From NCBI GenBank assembly GCA_004194705.1, contig SADC01001330.1, positions 186,001 through 250,000 of the forward strand: 64,000 nt of DNA. Direction: 5' to 3'. Numbering within the stretch: position 1 is the first letter of the stretch; every line of letters starts with the position of its first letter. Both the position numbers and the translations under genes were made by a program. Shown here in pieces: positions 34,501-43,750 of the stretch. The notes beneath the pieces were generated by a model, which saw nothing but the letters and a program-made list of their open reading frames with translations, searched no databases and was not told where the DNA came from. The stretch comes from Ditylenchus dipsaci (taxonomy: Eukaryota > Nematoda > Chromadorea > Rhabditida > Anguinidae).

Positions 34501-37500
34501 ACGCAAACTTAGTAACTGCGTTGAAATATTGAGGTTTACCCTCGGATTTGATTTGACAATTTCCCGCCATGCTCGATCCACCCATTTTAAGGCGATCTCA
34601 AATGCTGGCGCTTTTGGATTGTCGTAAATTGCATCCAAAGGAAATGAATACTGGGTAATATACCAAAATGATGTGAACAAAACGAACAATTTCATCCTGA
34701 GTTCTTAGCATTTGCACTTCTAGGTTCATAGAACATGACATCTGGATGAAAGAAAAATATGTCATCGTTATTATCAATAAACCACAAAAAACCTGTTCAA
34801 CTATTGCGATTGCTATATCACTAACAATGTTTACGAAATAATAATACTGGCGTTGCGTAAAGTTGATAGATTCGCTACCAGAAGCGACAAGAAGAAATGG
34901 TGGGAAGACATTCGCCCTACTAAGTTTACGCTTCAGCTGTGTGAATTCGCTTTTTGGAGGTCAAGTAGCTTTGTTGATATATAAAAAATTCACACAGAAA
35001 AAAAACTAATGAAAAATGAGCAAAAAGTGAGGCGAAAAACGAGACGTCAAATACACGCGAGACAAATACGAAGAAATTCCATAAATTAAAATTATAGGCT
35101 TTTGAAATAAAATGTTTCAGAAATTTCAGGCGCCTCCGGCGTCGAAGAGGTTGAAATATAATCCCCCTCTCTCTATTAATCCCCCACCCTCCGAGGGGGT
35201 TGATTAATAATCCCCCTGGGGGATTAAAAGAGGTTACCGTATTTTCTGTAGTAAGTCCCGCGGGGAGTTATTTTTCAACCCTTAAAAAATCGGAAAAAAA
35301 TATTTCGATTTTGAGATTTTCGGATGCCCGACCGAAATCTAAAAAGTGGAATCAACTAAGATCGTGGTGATTAAGAAAACGCAAAAAACAGATTTACAAA
35401 AATTTTTCCTTAGGCTGAGATATGGGGTTGAAATAGGGGGAGTTATTAGAGAGGGGGGACTTAATAGAGAAAATACGGTATGCGGTAAATAAAAAAACTG
35501 GTGAATCAATGCAAGCCTAAATACAGCAGCTGTGCCACAGCCTGCTGTACCCTTCTGGGCTTCAACTTCAGTCAGGCCAAAAAATTTCCTCAGCTGTAGA
35601 TGAAACTTTGATTAGAAGCACCCTCAACAATACGTACGTTCTCAAAGAAAAGCTAAGATGTTGTACTTGAGAATTATAGTAAAAAAAATTTCACGGGTTT
35701 CAAAAAATAGCAGAAAATGGGGCTTGAACACAAAAATTTACCCTAAATTTAGTCTAAAATCCAATATCTCCAATTGAAGGGCAAGGAAATTTTTTTAGAA
35801 GCAATTTTATGCTTAAAAGAAAGCCACGACTATTTCACCAATTTTTACTGCAACTGTCAGCCGTCGACCCCAAATATTTTATTGAAATACACAGATACGG
35901 CAAGTAAGAGCTGCAAAAACATTAGAATTTCAGTGTTCAAAACAGTCTACTGGATCAAATGGAACAATTGATTAAAGCAAAACTTTGCTCTCGCATGCCT
36001 ATTAGCCACATTCTATTAACTGGTGGGATTGGAAGTGGCAAAAGTTTTGCTGCAACATTGCTTGCCAGAAGACTGTACAGCAACAACAGTTACTTTTTGA
36101 TCTTCTCGCATTTGTTGAATTGCAGGAGCTGGAAAGGTCAGTCAGTTAAAAAATCAATTTGAACATTTTATATTTTATTAAAATTATGTGTTTCTCAAAA
36201 CAACTAAAAAAAGTAAAAATAGCCTAACTCACAGAAACGAAAATCGCCAGAATTTACACATTTAACCCCACCATCAGCCCATTTTCGACTCTGAATCTTT
36301 GGCTGGTCTAGTTCGGAAAGCTGTAAACATTTGTATTTACAAGTCGGTTTGTAAATGACAATAATTTCACCGAAAAGACTAGCTCCTCTCAATTCAACAA
36401 AATTACCAAAAAATCAAATTTTATTATTTTTTTGAGAGAGTTTTATAAATTATATAAATTTCGGAGCACTTAAAGAACACGCCACCCACTTGAAAAGTGG
36501 GACATAAAAATGATAAAAATGGCCCGAAAAATGGGACATATATAGAAAAATGATGTTGTCGCTAATTCCATCGTGTTCCGCAGAATGTCAGCTTTCGTTT
36601 AAAAAAAGATCATCAGAAAATAGGCGTTTTAAGAGGGGCATATGCCTACTTTTATGAAGCATATAGTATTCGAGACGGAGGGAGGCGTCACGCTTTTTTG
36701 ACTTCGTAGGTCAAAAAGTAGGGTCATAGACGGCAAAATAAATTTGTCGTCAACTTCATTGTGTTTCCTAGAATGTCAGCTTTCGTTTTAAGTTGTCGAA
36801 AAATACGTTGTTTGTCGAAAAATACGCGTTCCAAGAGGGACATATGCTTCCAAGCACCAGGATGGGGACGAAATACCAGGAAAGTAACCCAATCACCAGG
36901 ATCGGGCCCGAATCACGTGTAAACCCCTTAGTGTAAACCACCACCAGGATAATACCCGAGGAGCAGGATGGGGGGTAAGTTTGTAGGCAGGAGGAAAGTA
37001 CGTGAGAAGAAGGTGGTCAGTAGGGGGTAATAAAGGGGTATGTGATGAATCAATATTTATTAAAATTTTAAAGTACAATAGAGGCGCCGATAGGCGCCTG
37101 TTGTCCCTAGTAGAACATATACGCTATTCTTTAATTTATGCAAAATTTCAGGTCAATCAGTAGAATTTATTTGCAAAAGTTTGTCACCAGTCTTGGATGG
37201 CTTGGAAAACAGACAACCGTCTGTCCTGTTTTTGGATAATTTCGACTTTGTTAATTGCCTGCAGGAAGATGAGGATCAATTGTTGTTGGTTCAAAACATT
37301 TATTCTAGTTTGTTTTGAGTGTGCAACTTCTTCTATTCTAAGACTTTTTGCTTAAGAACTAATTGATGAAATTTTCAAAAGAAATGTTTTATGCATTTGT
37401 TGTGTGGAAAGTGCGAAAAAAATGCCGGATTGGCTGAGCTTTCCTTACGGCCGAAGACTGTTTTCTCATCAATTTGAAATAGAAGCTCTGCAAAAGGTTG

Positions 37501-40500
37501 GCTAAACTGGTTTGGCTTTTGGGCCCTTGTATTAGGGTGGTTCTAATGTAGGTAGGAGATTATGATGGGTGCCCTAAACTTCCCCGATTTTGAAGCGATT
37601 AAGAAATAATTAATACCAATGAGTACCAATTTTTTAGCGAAACTGCGAAAACATTGAGAAATTTTTCTTGAGTCAGTTTTAACCTAGCTTCAGCCAAAAA
37701 ACAGTTGGGGAACCTTTTTTCATTGCTCTTTTTACCAAACATCTCCTTGGTAATCACGAGAAAAAAAAACGTTCCACAGAAACATCATATGAAAAAAAAA
37801 TTGGCTGTTACTGAAGTGTGCCCTCAAAAGTCTAGACTTTTCAAATGAGGTTTTTAGTTTGGCCTTTTCTTTAGATAAAAAATTGACTTTTAAAAAGCTT
37901 TGATTTCTACCTACAGGGTGTCCCAAAATTACGCGTGCATTTTTTAAAAATTTTGCGAGGCAGCTCCTTGCCTCGTCGATTTCCGATTTTTTTTCGAAAA
38001 TCTCCTCAGAAGTATGATTTTGTAGATAAAAATAGTGCAACACTTAGGGTAATGTGACCACCACCGTCCTAGTCGCTTCATATAGTTTTTTCTGTACTGC
38101 CAATTGCTGGGTTTGAAAACGGCCTATATGCTTAGAGAGTTTACACTCTTTGCTATACCCGTATTCATATTGGGTCCTAAACACACTACAGATATTCTTT
38201 TCTATGAAAAACATGGCAGAACAGCAGATATAATAAGAATTACACGCATAAAAAATGTAAGGAATCAATAAATTCAATTCAAAAAGTTGAATAAAAAATG
38301 CACGCGTAATTTTGGGAGACCCTGTATATTTCTTAAGGACAATACTTTTTTCTCCGCCTAATTCACTTTTTTCTCCGCCTAATTCACTTTTTTTTCCGCC
38401 TAATTTTTTTCCGCCTAAAACACTTTTTTCTCCGCCTAATTTACTCTTTTTTCCGCCTAATTTTGATTCTCGACACGAAATCAACCATTTTAAAAATTTT
38501 TGTGTGAAATTCAGGGGTGGGCAAAGACCAGATGGCTGGAGACCCACTCCGGAATGTCCAAAAGGCCAAAATTGTTGGTTTTTTGTGGGTTTACTAAAGG
38601 GGAGTAAACTTTTTGAGAAAAATCGATTGAGCGGATCAGATTTCGGGTCCGATGGGCTTAATCGCTCAGAATTCCACCCTGAACCACTCAAAACCACCAA
38701 AACCTGGAATTTTGAGCAATTGATCGCTCAGAATTCCACCCTGAACCACTCTAAACCACCATAAACCTGGGATTCTGAGCGATTAAGCCCATCGGACCCG
38801 AAATCTGATCCGCTCAATCGATTTTCCTCAAAAAGTTTACTCCCCTTTAGTAAACCCCCAAAAAACCAATAATTTTGGCCTTTTGGACATTCCGGAGTGG
38901 GTCTCCAGCCATCTGGTCTTTGCCCACCCCTGAATTTCACACAAAAAATTTTTAAAATGGTTAATTTCGTGTCGAGAATCAAAATTAGGCGGAAAAAAAG
39001 AGTAAATTAGGCGGAGAAAAAAATGTTTTAGGCGGAAAAAAAATTAGGCGGAAAAAAAAGTGAATTAGGCGGAGAAAAAAGTGTTTTAGGCGGAAAAAAA
39101 ATTAGGCGGAAAAAAAAGTGAATTAGGCGGAGAAAAAAGTATTGTCCATTTCTTAAAACACTCAGTAAAGTTTGAGAATTCGTTAGAAAGCTAAAATCTA
39201 GGACTAATGGGACGCTAATGCAACTTTTTTAAATTACAGCAAAAGTTCAAAGGAAAAAGCCAAAATTAAATTTACTGGTGTAATTTAGGCTTCTGAGTAG
39301 GGTTGTTGAGTACTCGATACTCGAAAAAATTCGAAGAATACTCGACTCGACGGCCATACTTATGAGTGTGCAATTTAGTTTGATCCCAAAAAATGGTTTT
39401 AAAAAATGTGGCAGATTCAACAAGAACATCGCCCACCTTTATTTTAAGCTCGAAATATCTTTTTAGCATCAACAGCTGGAAGTGTTAAGCTCACTTTTGA
39501 ATGTAAAACTTGCCTCAGATACTATTGAGAAAGACATTAATTTCAACATTGGAGAACTGGTCAATATTGCCCAGAGTGTTGCCTTCAAAACTGCTAATAA
39601 AAAAGGTCATACCGTATGTTCTCTAATACACCTTTCCCTGCCTCTCCTCGTTTTTTTGACTTGGATTTTAGAGTCAATGCCCTTTTTTATTGTTATTTCA
39701 AGATTTTTGAGGTTTGAAAAAAATCCAAGGGTCAATTTTTCGGGTGCAAGACGTTTGACCGCCAGCATATTGATCGCCGGCACATTTTGACCACCACTAA
39801 TTTGACCGCCACTAAACTTACCGCCCCCTAAATTGATAGCCAGCCAAGTTTGACCGCCACCTAAATTCACCGCCACCTAAATCGACCGCCAGCCTCTTTA
39901 TACCAATTTTTAGATCTGAATTTCTTTTGATTTTCTAAAAGCTTTATAACTAAATTATAGCGCTGAATGTCATCTACATTTCGGTAATAAAACTACTGGG
40001 AAAAAGAAACAAAAATATATCTAAACTTTAAAAGTCACTCACTTTGGTGATATCACTTGGTGATAATCTGACACGTCTAACATCACCAAGTGAGTGCCTT
40101 TTAAAGTTTAGATCTATTTTTTTCGTTTTCCCAGAAGTTTAATTGCCAAAATGTAGCTGACATTCAGGGCTACAATTTAGTTATAAAACTTTTTAAAAAT
40201 CAAAATAAATTCAGATCTTAAAATTGGTATAAAGAGGCTGGCGGTTAAAATTTGACTGGCGGTCAATTTAGGTGGCGGTCAAACTTGGCTGGCAATCAAT
40301 TTAGGAGGGCGGTCAGTTTAGTGGCGGTCAAAATATGCCGGCGATCAATATGCTGGCGGTCAAACGTCCTGTACCCAATTTTTCAGAGGCTATTGCTATT
40401 GTTCAAGCAAAATCCATTGCCAAAATTTGACTGAACCTAAATTTATAGATATAAGGGTAGAAGATGTGCAAGAAGCCATACAAAATATGCCTACTGCTGG

Positions 40501-43500
40501 ACAGCCAGTCCAAAAGTGCAGGGATGATAAGTCGATATGCTTTGCAGACATTGCAGGCCTGCATGAAGTCAAGCAGAAATTGGTGGAAATATTTATATGG
40601 CCGAACAAAGTGAATTTTTACTAAGTCTAAAATATTTAATTGTACTGTTTAAAAATTTATAGTATGCTCAACTATTTGCTAATTGTGGTATTGCAATGGG
40701 CCGAGGCGTGATTTTGCATGGTCCAAGCGGTTGTGGCAAATCCATGTTAATGAGGGCTCTAGCTTGTGAGTGCAACTTCAATGTAATCACCATCAAGGTG
40801 AAGTTTTTTTCGTTACAAATGTTTGAGCCTGCGTAATTAAAAAAACGCGAAAAATTATAAGATTCGCACAATGGAGAACATCAAAACGCGAGGTCTTTGA
40901 GGTTTCGTAGCGGATCCAGTTTATGTCAGTTTACTCATCCCTTTGAGTATTTTATGGTTAAGCTGAGTAACACAGTTTTTGTTTCAAAAAAAATCTGTCA
41001 AAAATGTAAAAAAAACCATTTGTTTTAAATAATGTATCTGTGCCAACTATATAATCTTTTGTTATGGCCTTATCACAATTGTAAGTGTAGGTGTAAATGT
41101 AAGTGTAAATGTTTTTGGTATTGTGAACACCCCTCACATTTAAACTTACATTAACACTTACATTTACACTTACCCCTTCACAATACGAATGTAAATGAAA
41201 ATTGAATACAAGTATTTTTGGAGAATACTAAAAGTGCTCTATTGATCACAAGGAGTTCAGTTCTAGTTATGAAAACTTAAAAATTGGTGTTTTTGTAAAA
41301 CAAAACTGACTTTTAGAAATATAAGTGAGGATAAGTCTATAATTTTCATTTACATTTACATTCATATTGTGAAGGCGTAAGTGTACATGTAAATGTAAAT
41401 GTTTTTGGTATTGTGAATAGACCTTACATTTAAACTTATAATTGTGATAGAGCCATTAATGGTTGGATCAGGGCTCTCAAGCGAGCTTATTTCTCGAAAT
41501 TCGGCTGATTTTGACTCAAAAGTACAAATCACTGGCGCACCTTGGGTGGGGCTAGCAGGGCTTTAGCCCCTTCCGTCAGGTTTTTTTAAAGCTTTTTAGC
41601 GCCTACCGTCAGGAAAATTTTTGCAATCCTGTGTGCGCAACCTCAACCTCAAATATCTCGCGTTACGCCTATGGTGCAAATGTATTTATGTTTAAAAATG
41701 CAATGAAAAAAAGCGGTACTTTGAGCAATTCTTGCTGATTTTCACCAAGAAATAGTGATTTTGGACGACTTTGACTTTGGAACCTTGCGTCGGGCACAGC
41801 TACGTTTTTCCTGATTTTTGTGCTCGGAAAATTACCTCAGTTTTATAACTGCATTATTACTCATGTTTGAAATTTTCATAATTCAAAGTTTTTGGCTTAA
41901 AAGAAAGCTTTAAGTTTAAGCTTTCTTTTAAGCCAAAAGCTCTAAATTATGAAAATTTAAAACATGAGTAATAATGCAGTTACAAAACAGAGGTAATTTT
42001 GTTGTAATGCTGTTATTAAAACAAACAGTTTATAAAGTTTATAAGTCATTTTTTGCCTGATTCTTAAATGTTTTAAATTTTGGGTCCTGCCACGAAAATT
42101 CCTATTTCCGATTTTTGCCAATTTGACACGCCGTGCAAGGTGTATCGGATTCTACCATCATCCCAGTTTTGACTAACTGAGAAATGTGCTTTGTCATCTC
42201 CTCTCTGTATTTGAAAGGATGCGGAGGATGCAAGCTTTGATCGCAGTTTCCGTTGTGGTTTCAAGTTCTTGCGGCTTGGTTTTGCATCTGCCCAAGTCAT
42301 ATTTGGACTTGATAAACACATCAGCACACTCGTTCACCAGTTTCCGGAGAGATTCCTTCTCCCCATGGGTATTAATTAAAAAACACGGTTCATGATTACT
42401 TTAAAAATCAGAACTTTGAAGTGGTCAGCACTAAATATCAAATTAAAGCGTTCAGGGTCCTGAACTGCTCTCCAAATACATTGGTCAGAGTGAGGAGAAT
42501 GTGCGAAAAGTTTTTGAGAGGTTGGCTGAATGACACTTTAAGCAATAAACTATAACCACTGTGTTTAGAGCCCGTGCTTCTCGCCCCTGCATTCTCGCGT
42601 TCGATGAATTTGACTCGTTAGCACCAGTCAGAGGCCATGACAGCACTGGAGTGACTGACCGAGTGGTCAACCAACTGCTCACAGAAATGGATGGCGTCGA
42701 AAGTGGGATGGAAGGACTTTTCGTGTTGGCAGCTACCAATCGCATTGCACTCATTGACCAGGCCCTCCTCCGCCCTGGTCGGTTTGATCACAAGGTGCTG
42801 GTGGACCTCCCAAATGAGGTAACTTAACTATGAGATTAGCTGTGTGAGCTGGTGTTGACGGATTTCTGGTTGTGTAGTTTGGTTCTTTTTGTGTCACTTT
42901 TTGAATCCGCACTTTTCATTTATTTTTGTTACATTTGAGTCATGGCCTACCCTGAGCCTAAGGTTCGCTTAAATGTAAAAAAACTCAAAAACATGTTAGG
43001 CTTCGCACACAATGGCGGACTGTAAATTCAACAATCCTTACTTGGAAATGTCCAATGATTTTTGATTTTTTTGAAACATTTTTCAATGAATAGAAACTTG
43101 ACCAATAGCCTATCTAGCAGCGCTGAATCTCAGCTACAAGATGGCAATAATTTTTGAATAATTTTAAAAACAGTTATGGCCATTTCTTAGTGAAGATTGT
43201 TGAATTTGAAGTGCGCCATTGTGTGCGAGACCTTACCACAATCATAAATAAATTAAATTCAAAAGGCGCGAAATTAAACAAAATGGCACAAAAAGTATCA
43301 AGCGTCTCTCCCGAATGTCTTACATTCAACTTTCAGGAAGACCGCCTAGCCATCTTGCAAATCCATTCTAGTGGACTATTTTCGCCTTCAAATTCTGATG
43401 TAAACCTGTTTCAAATAGCAAAAGCTACAGATGGTTGGAGTGGTTCTGAACTTAGAGGACTGCTGGTGAATGCTCACTTCCAGATGTTGGCTGAAGAAGA

Positions 43501-43654
43501 TACTGGAGTAAACACTCCAACAAATGGCCAATTGCAACAAAAACATCTGGAGCAAGTATTTCAATCCTCGGCACCAAAGTCAAATCGCCGGAAAGAAAAC
43601 GCTAAACCTTCACAAAAATCTACAGTTAACCCCAAAAGAGTGACACAGGCGTGA
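28581..43654 (+). CDS. PEX1: Peroxisomal biogenesis AAA ATPase PEX1
   Basis: Type II AAA+ ATPase that with PEX6 extracts the PEX5 receptor from the peroxisomal membrane. Exons: 28581-28886, 28935-29018, 29068-29182, 31574-31772, 31822-31901, 32131-32297, 32351-32509, 33369-33486, 33821-33884, 33979-34073, 35799-35903, 35934-36136, 37152-37307, 37357-37496, 39467-39605, 40387-40609, 40663-40797, 42456-42520, 42569-42818, 43337-43654, about 1040 codons (human 1283 aa). N-domain: [29 protein letters not shown]1: Walker A GGIGSGKS, degenerate Walker [11 protein letters not shown]2: Walker [22 protein letters not shown], Walker [13 protein letters not shown], second region [38 protein letters not shown]. 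All intron phases match if one A is added at A-runs near 34015 and 40424. AATAAA follows the stop at 43655. Confidence 0.95.
28887..28934 (+). other. PEX1 intron 1 (48 bp), representative unexpanded intron
   Basis: GTATCTTTC...CTTTTAG. Introns 2 (29019-29067, 49 bp) and 4 (31773-31821, 49 bp) are the same size. These show that the ancestral intron size here is about 50 bp and that the kilobase introns are secondary expansions by transposons. Confidence 0.8.
29929..30116. mobile_element. Pogo-like TA MITE (CAGTCAAACCTCTATA ends)
   Basis: TA|CAGTCAAACCTCTATACAAC at the left and ..TATATAGAGGTTTGACTG|TA at the right, 188 bp. The arms repeat the word CTATATAACGGCACC. Ends and TA duplication fit pogo/Tigger-type MITEs. 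Confidence 0.8.
30274..30522. mobile_element. ACCGTATTTTC MITE, copy A
   Basis: TACCGTATTTTCTCTATTAA at the left and ..TACAGAAAATACGGTA at the right. The internal sequence is almost identical, in reverse orientation, to the copy at 35235-35480 in another PEX1 intron. Further copies: 47532-47761, 55790-56288 (interrupted), fragments at 6340 and 39606. Confidence 0.75.
30828..31320. mobile_element. CAGTGT-ended element with CCGAAA word arms
   Basis: CAGTGTCTCCAAAAAACCGA at the left and ..GGTTTTTTGAAACACTG at the right; arms are arrays of the word CCGAAA/TTTCGG with a spacer AACTGATTTTTTGGTTCGTA like the copy at 3505-3891. CAGTGT ends suggest hAT, but I find no clean 8-bp duplication (CCCAGGGC against TAGGGCTT). 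Confidence 0.55.
32793..33272. mobile_element. hAT element with TACGAGGACGAG words, in a PEX1 intron
   Basis: Ends CAGTGTAG.. / ..CCCTGCACTG; flanks CTTCCAAG (32785-32792) and CTGCCAAG (33273-33280), seven of eight identical. The word arrays CTCGTCCTCGTACTACGAGG are those of the element at 15043-15731. It is inserted in PEX1 intron 7. Confidence 0.7.
34190..35241. mobile_element. TIR element (ACC..TAACCTCTATTAATCC) enclosing a secreted ORF
   Basis: The left end TACCATATAACCTCTATTAA with CCCCCACCCTCT words is matched inversely by the right end CTATTAATCCCCCACCC .. AAAAGAGGTTACCGTA. The 1.05-kb interior includes a 95-codon minus-strand ORF with a signal peptide (34695-34408). The right end abuts the ACCGTATTTTC MITE copy B. 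No TSD could be fixed because of that junction. Confidence 0.45.
34408..34695 (-). CDS. Putative secreted protein, 95 aa, nested in a PEX1 intron
   Basis: Single ORF starting [17 protein letters not shown], a plausible signal peptide, followed by [20 protein letters not shown] and [19 protein letters not shown]; one cysteine. The amino-acid composition is balanced, unlike the repeat-derived open frames nearby. I do not recognise the family. It lies antisense in PEX1 intron 10 and between inverted ends, so it could be a gene carried by a TIR element, or a nested host gene. Confidence 0.4.
   Translation of the reverse strand: MKLFVLFTSFWYITQYSFPLDAIYDNPKAPAFEIALKWVDRAWREIVKSNPRVNLNISTQLLSLRPRSESEDTQIACFKPGRSIEGPGNSLQEQK
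35235..35480. mobile_element. ACCGTATTTTC MITE, copy B
   Basis: TACCGTATTTTCTGTAGTAA to ..TAGAGAAAATACGGTA. It carries the intact sequence GTGGTGATTAAGAAAACGC, which is the unoccupied version of the site where a TTAA element is inserted in the copy at 55790-56288. Confidence 0.75.
36204..36392 (-). CDS. Small cysteine-containing ORF antisense to PEX1 (tentative)
   Basis: Reads through [20 protein letters not shown] and [19 protein letters not shown]: four Cys in a C-x3-C..C-x8-C arrangement. No signal peptide, no family recognised. It could be an exon of an unknown minus-strand gene or a chance frame in PEX1 intron 12. Confidence 0.25.
   Translation of the reverse strand: MRGASLFGEIIVIYKPTCKYKCLQLSELDQPKIQSRKWADGGVKCVNSGDFRFCELGYFYFF
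36470..37130. repeat. Repeat cluster in PEX1 intron 12
   Basis: Two diverged direct units (36555-36720 and 36730-36850) share TGTCAGCTTTCGTTT and ACTTCGTAGGTCAAAAA; related sequence lies at 5320-5560. 36850-37040 is an ACCAGGATGGGG word array. 37081-37105 is the AGGCGCCGATAGGCGCCT palindrome. Confidence 0.5.
37914..38324. mobile_element. Tc1/mariner-type MITE (CAGGGTGTCCCAAAATTACG ends)
   Basis: TA|CAGGGTGTCCCAAAATTACG at the left and ..CGTAATTTTGGGAGACCCTG|TA at the right. It is 411 bp, non-coding, in PEX1 intron 14, with three bases between its right TA and the adjacent MULE-like element's TSD overlap. Confidence 0.8.
38337..39147. mobile_element. MULE-like element (GGACAATAC ends, 9-bp TSD) with TTTTTTCCGCCTAATTCAC words
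   Basis: ATTTCTTAA is duplicated exactly at 38328-38336 and 39148-39156. The ends are GGACAATACTTTTTTCTCC and its inverse GGAGAAAAAAGTATTGTCC. Both arms are arrays of TTCTCCGCCTAATTCACTTT words. The centre is a long palindrome around CCACCCTGAACCACTC. Nine-bp duplications are typical of MULEs. The 218- and 150-codon open frames here are products of the palindrome. Confidence 0.8.
39742..40376. mobile_element. hAT element with TTGACCGCC words, inserted at a PEX1 splice acceptor
   Basis: AATTTTTC is duplicated exactly at 39734-39741 and 40377-40384. Ends GGGTGCAAGACGTTTGACC and GGGTACAGGACGTTTGACC (inverted). Arms are arrays of ACCGCCACTAAATTG-like words. The right duplication is immediately followed by AG and PEX1 exon 16, so the duplicated bases supply the pyrimidine tract of the acceptor. 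Confidence 0.85.
40421..40430 (+). other. PEX1: Apparent one-base frame break in PEX1 exon 16
   Basis: Entering in the phase set by exon 15, the frame meets TGA at 40428-40430 (CCAAAATTTGACTGA). Downstream the conserved frame ([14 protein letters not shown]) is shifted by one. Adding one A to the AAAA run restores the frame, and the 224-nt exon then closes in phase 0, exactly as exon 17 requires. Confidence 0.75.
41060..41470. repeat. Array of TGTAAATGTAAGTG words
   Basis: Iterations of AAGTGTAAATGTAAGTGT and the reverse complement ACTTACATTTACAC at 41080-41175 and 41330-41450 form a foldback bounded by TTATCACAATTGTAAG.. / ..TATAATTGTGATAGAG. It is in PEX1 intron 17. Confidence 0.6.
42080..42355 (-). 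pseudogene. Degenerate gypsy (Ty3)-like retrotransposon pol fragment
   Basis: On the minus strand one frame (about 42355-42215) contains the ECADVF..KYDLGR motif that precedes reverse transcriptase in gypsy-type pol, and another frame (about 42220-42130) contains the [18 protein letters not shown] segment at the start of the RT domain. The two are out of frame, so at least one frameshift has broken it. Only about 90 residues survive, with no catalytic YxDD. It sits antisense in PEX1 intron 17. Confidence 0.65.
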
Positions 43655-43750
43655 AATAAAAAAGTTTATTTGCGTTAGGACACTGACTTTTAAGCCGTTA
43701 TCAAATAAAAAAAGAATGTTTAATTATAAACTTGGAACACACACAAATGT

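Noticed and set aside
38044..38764. Long open frames (218 codons minus, 150 codons plus)
   Set aside because: They read through the word arrays and palindrome of the MULE-like element on both strands; repeated [16 protein letters not shown] strings are repeat products, not a protein.
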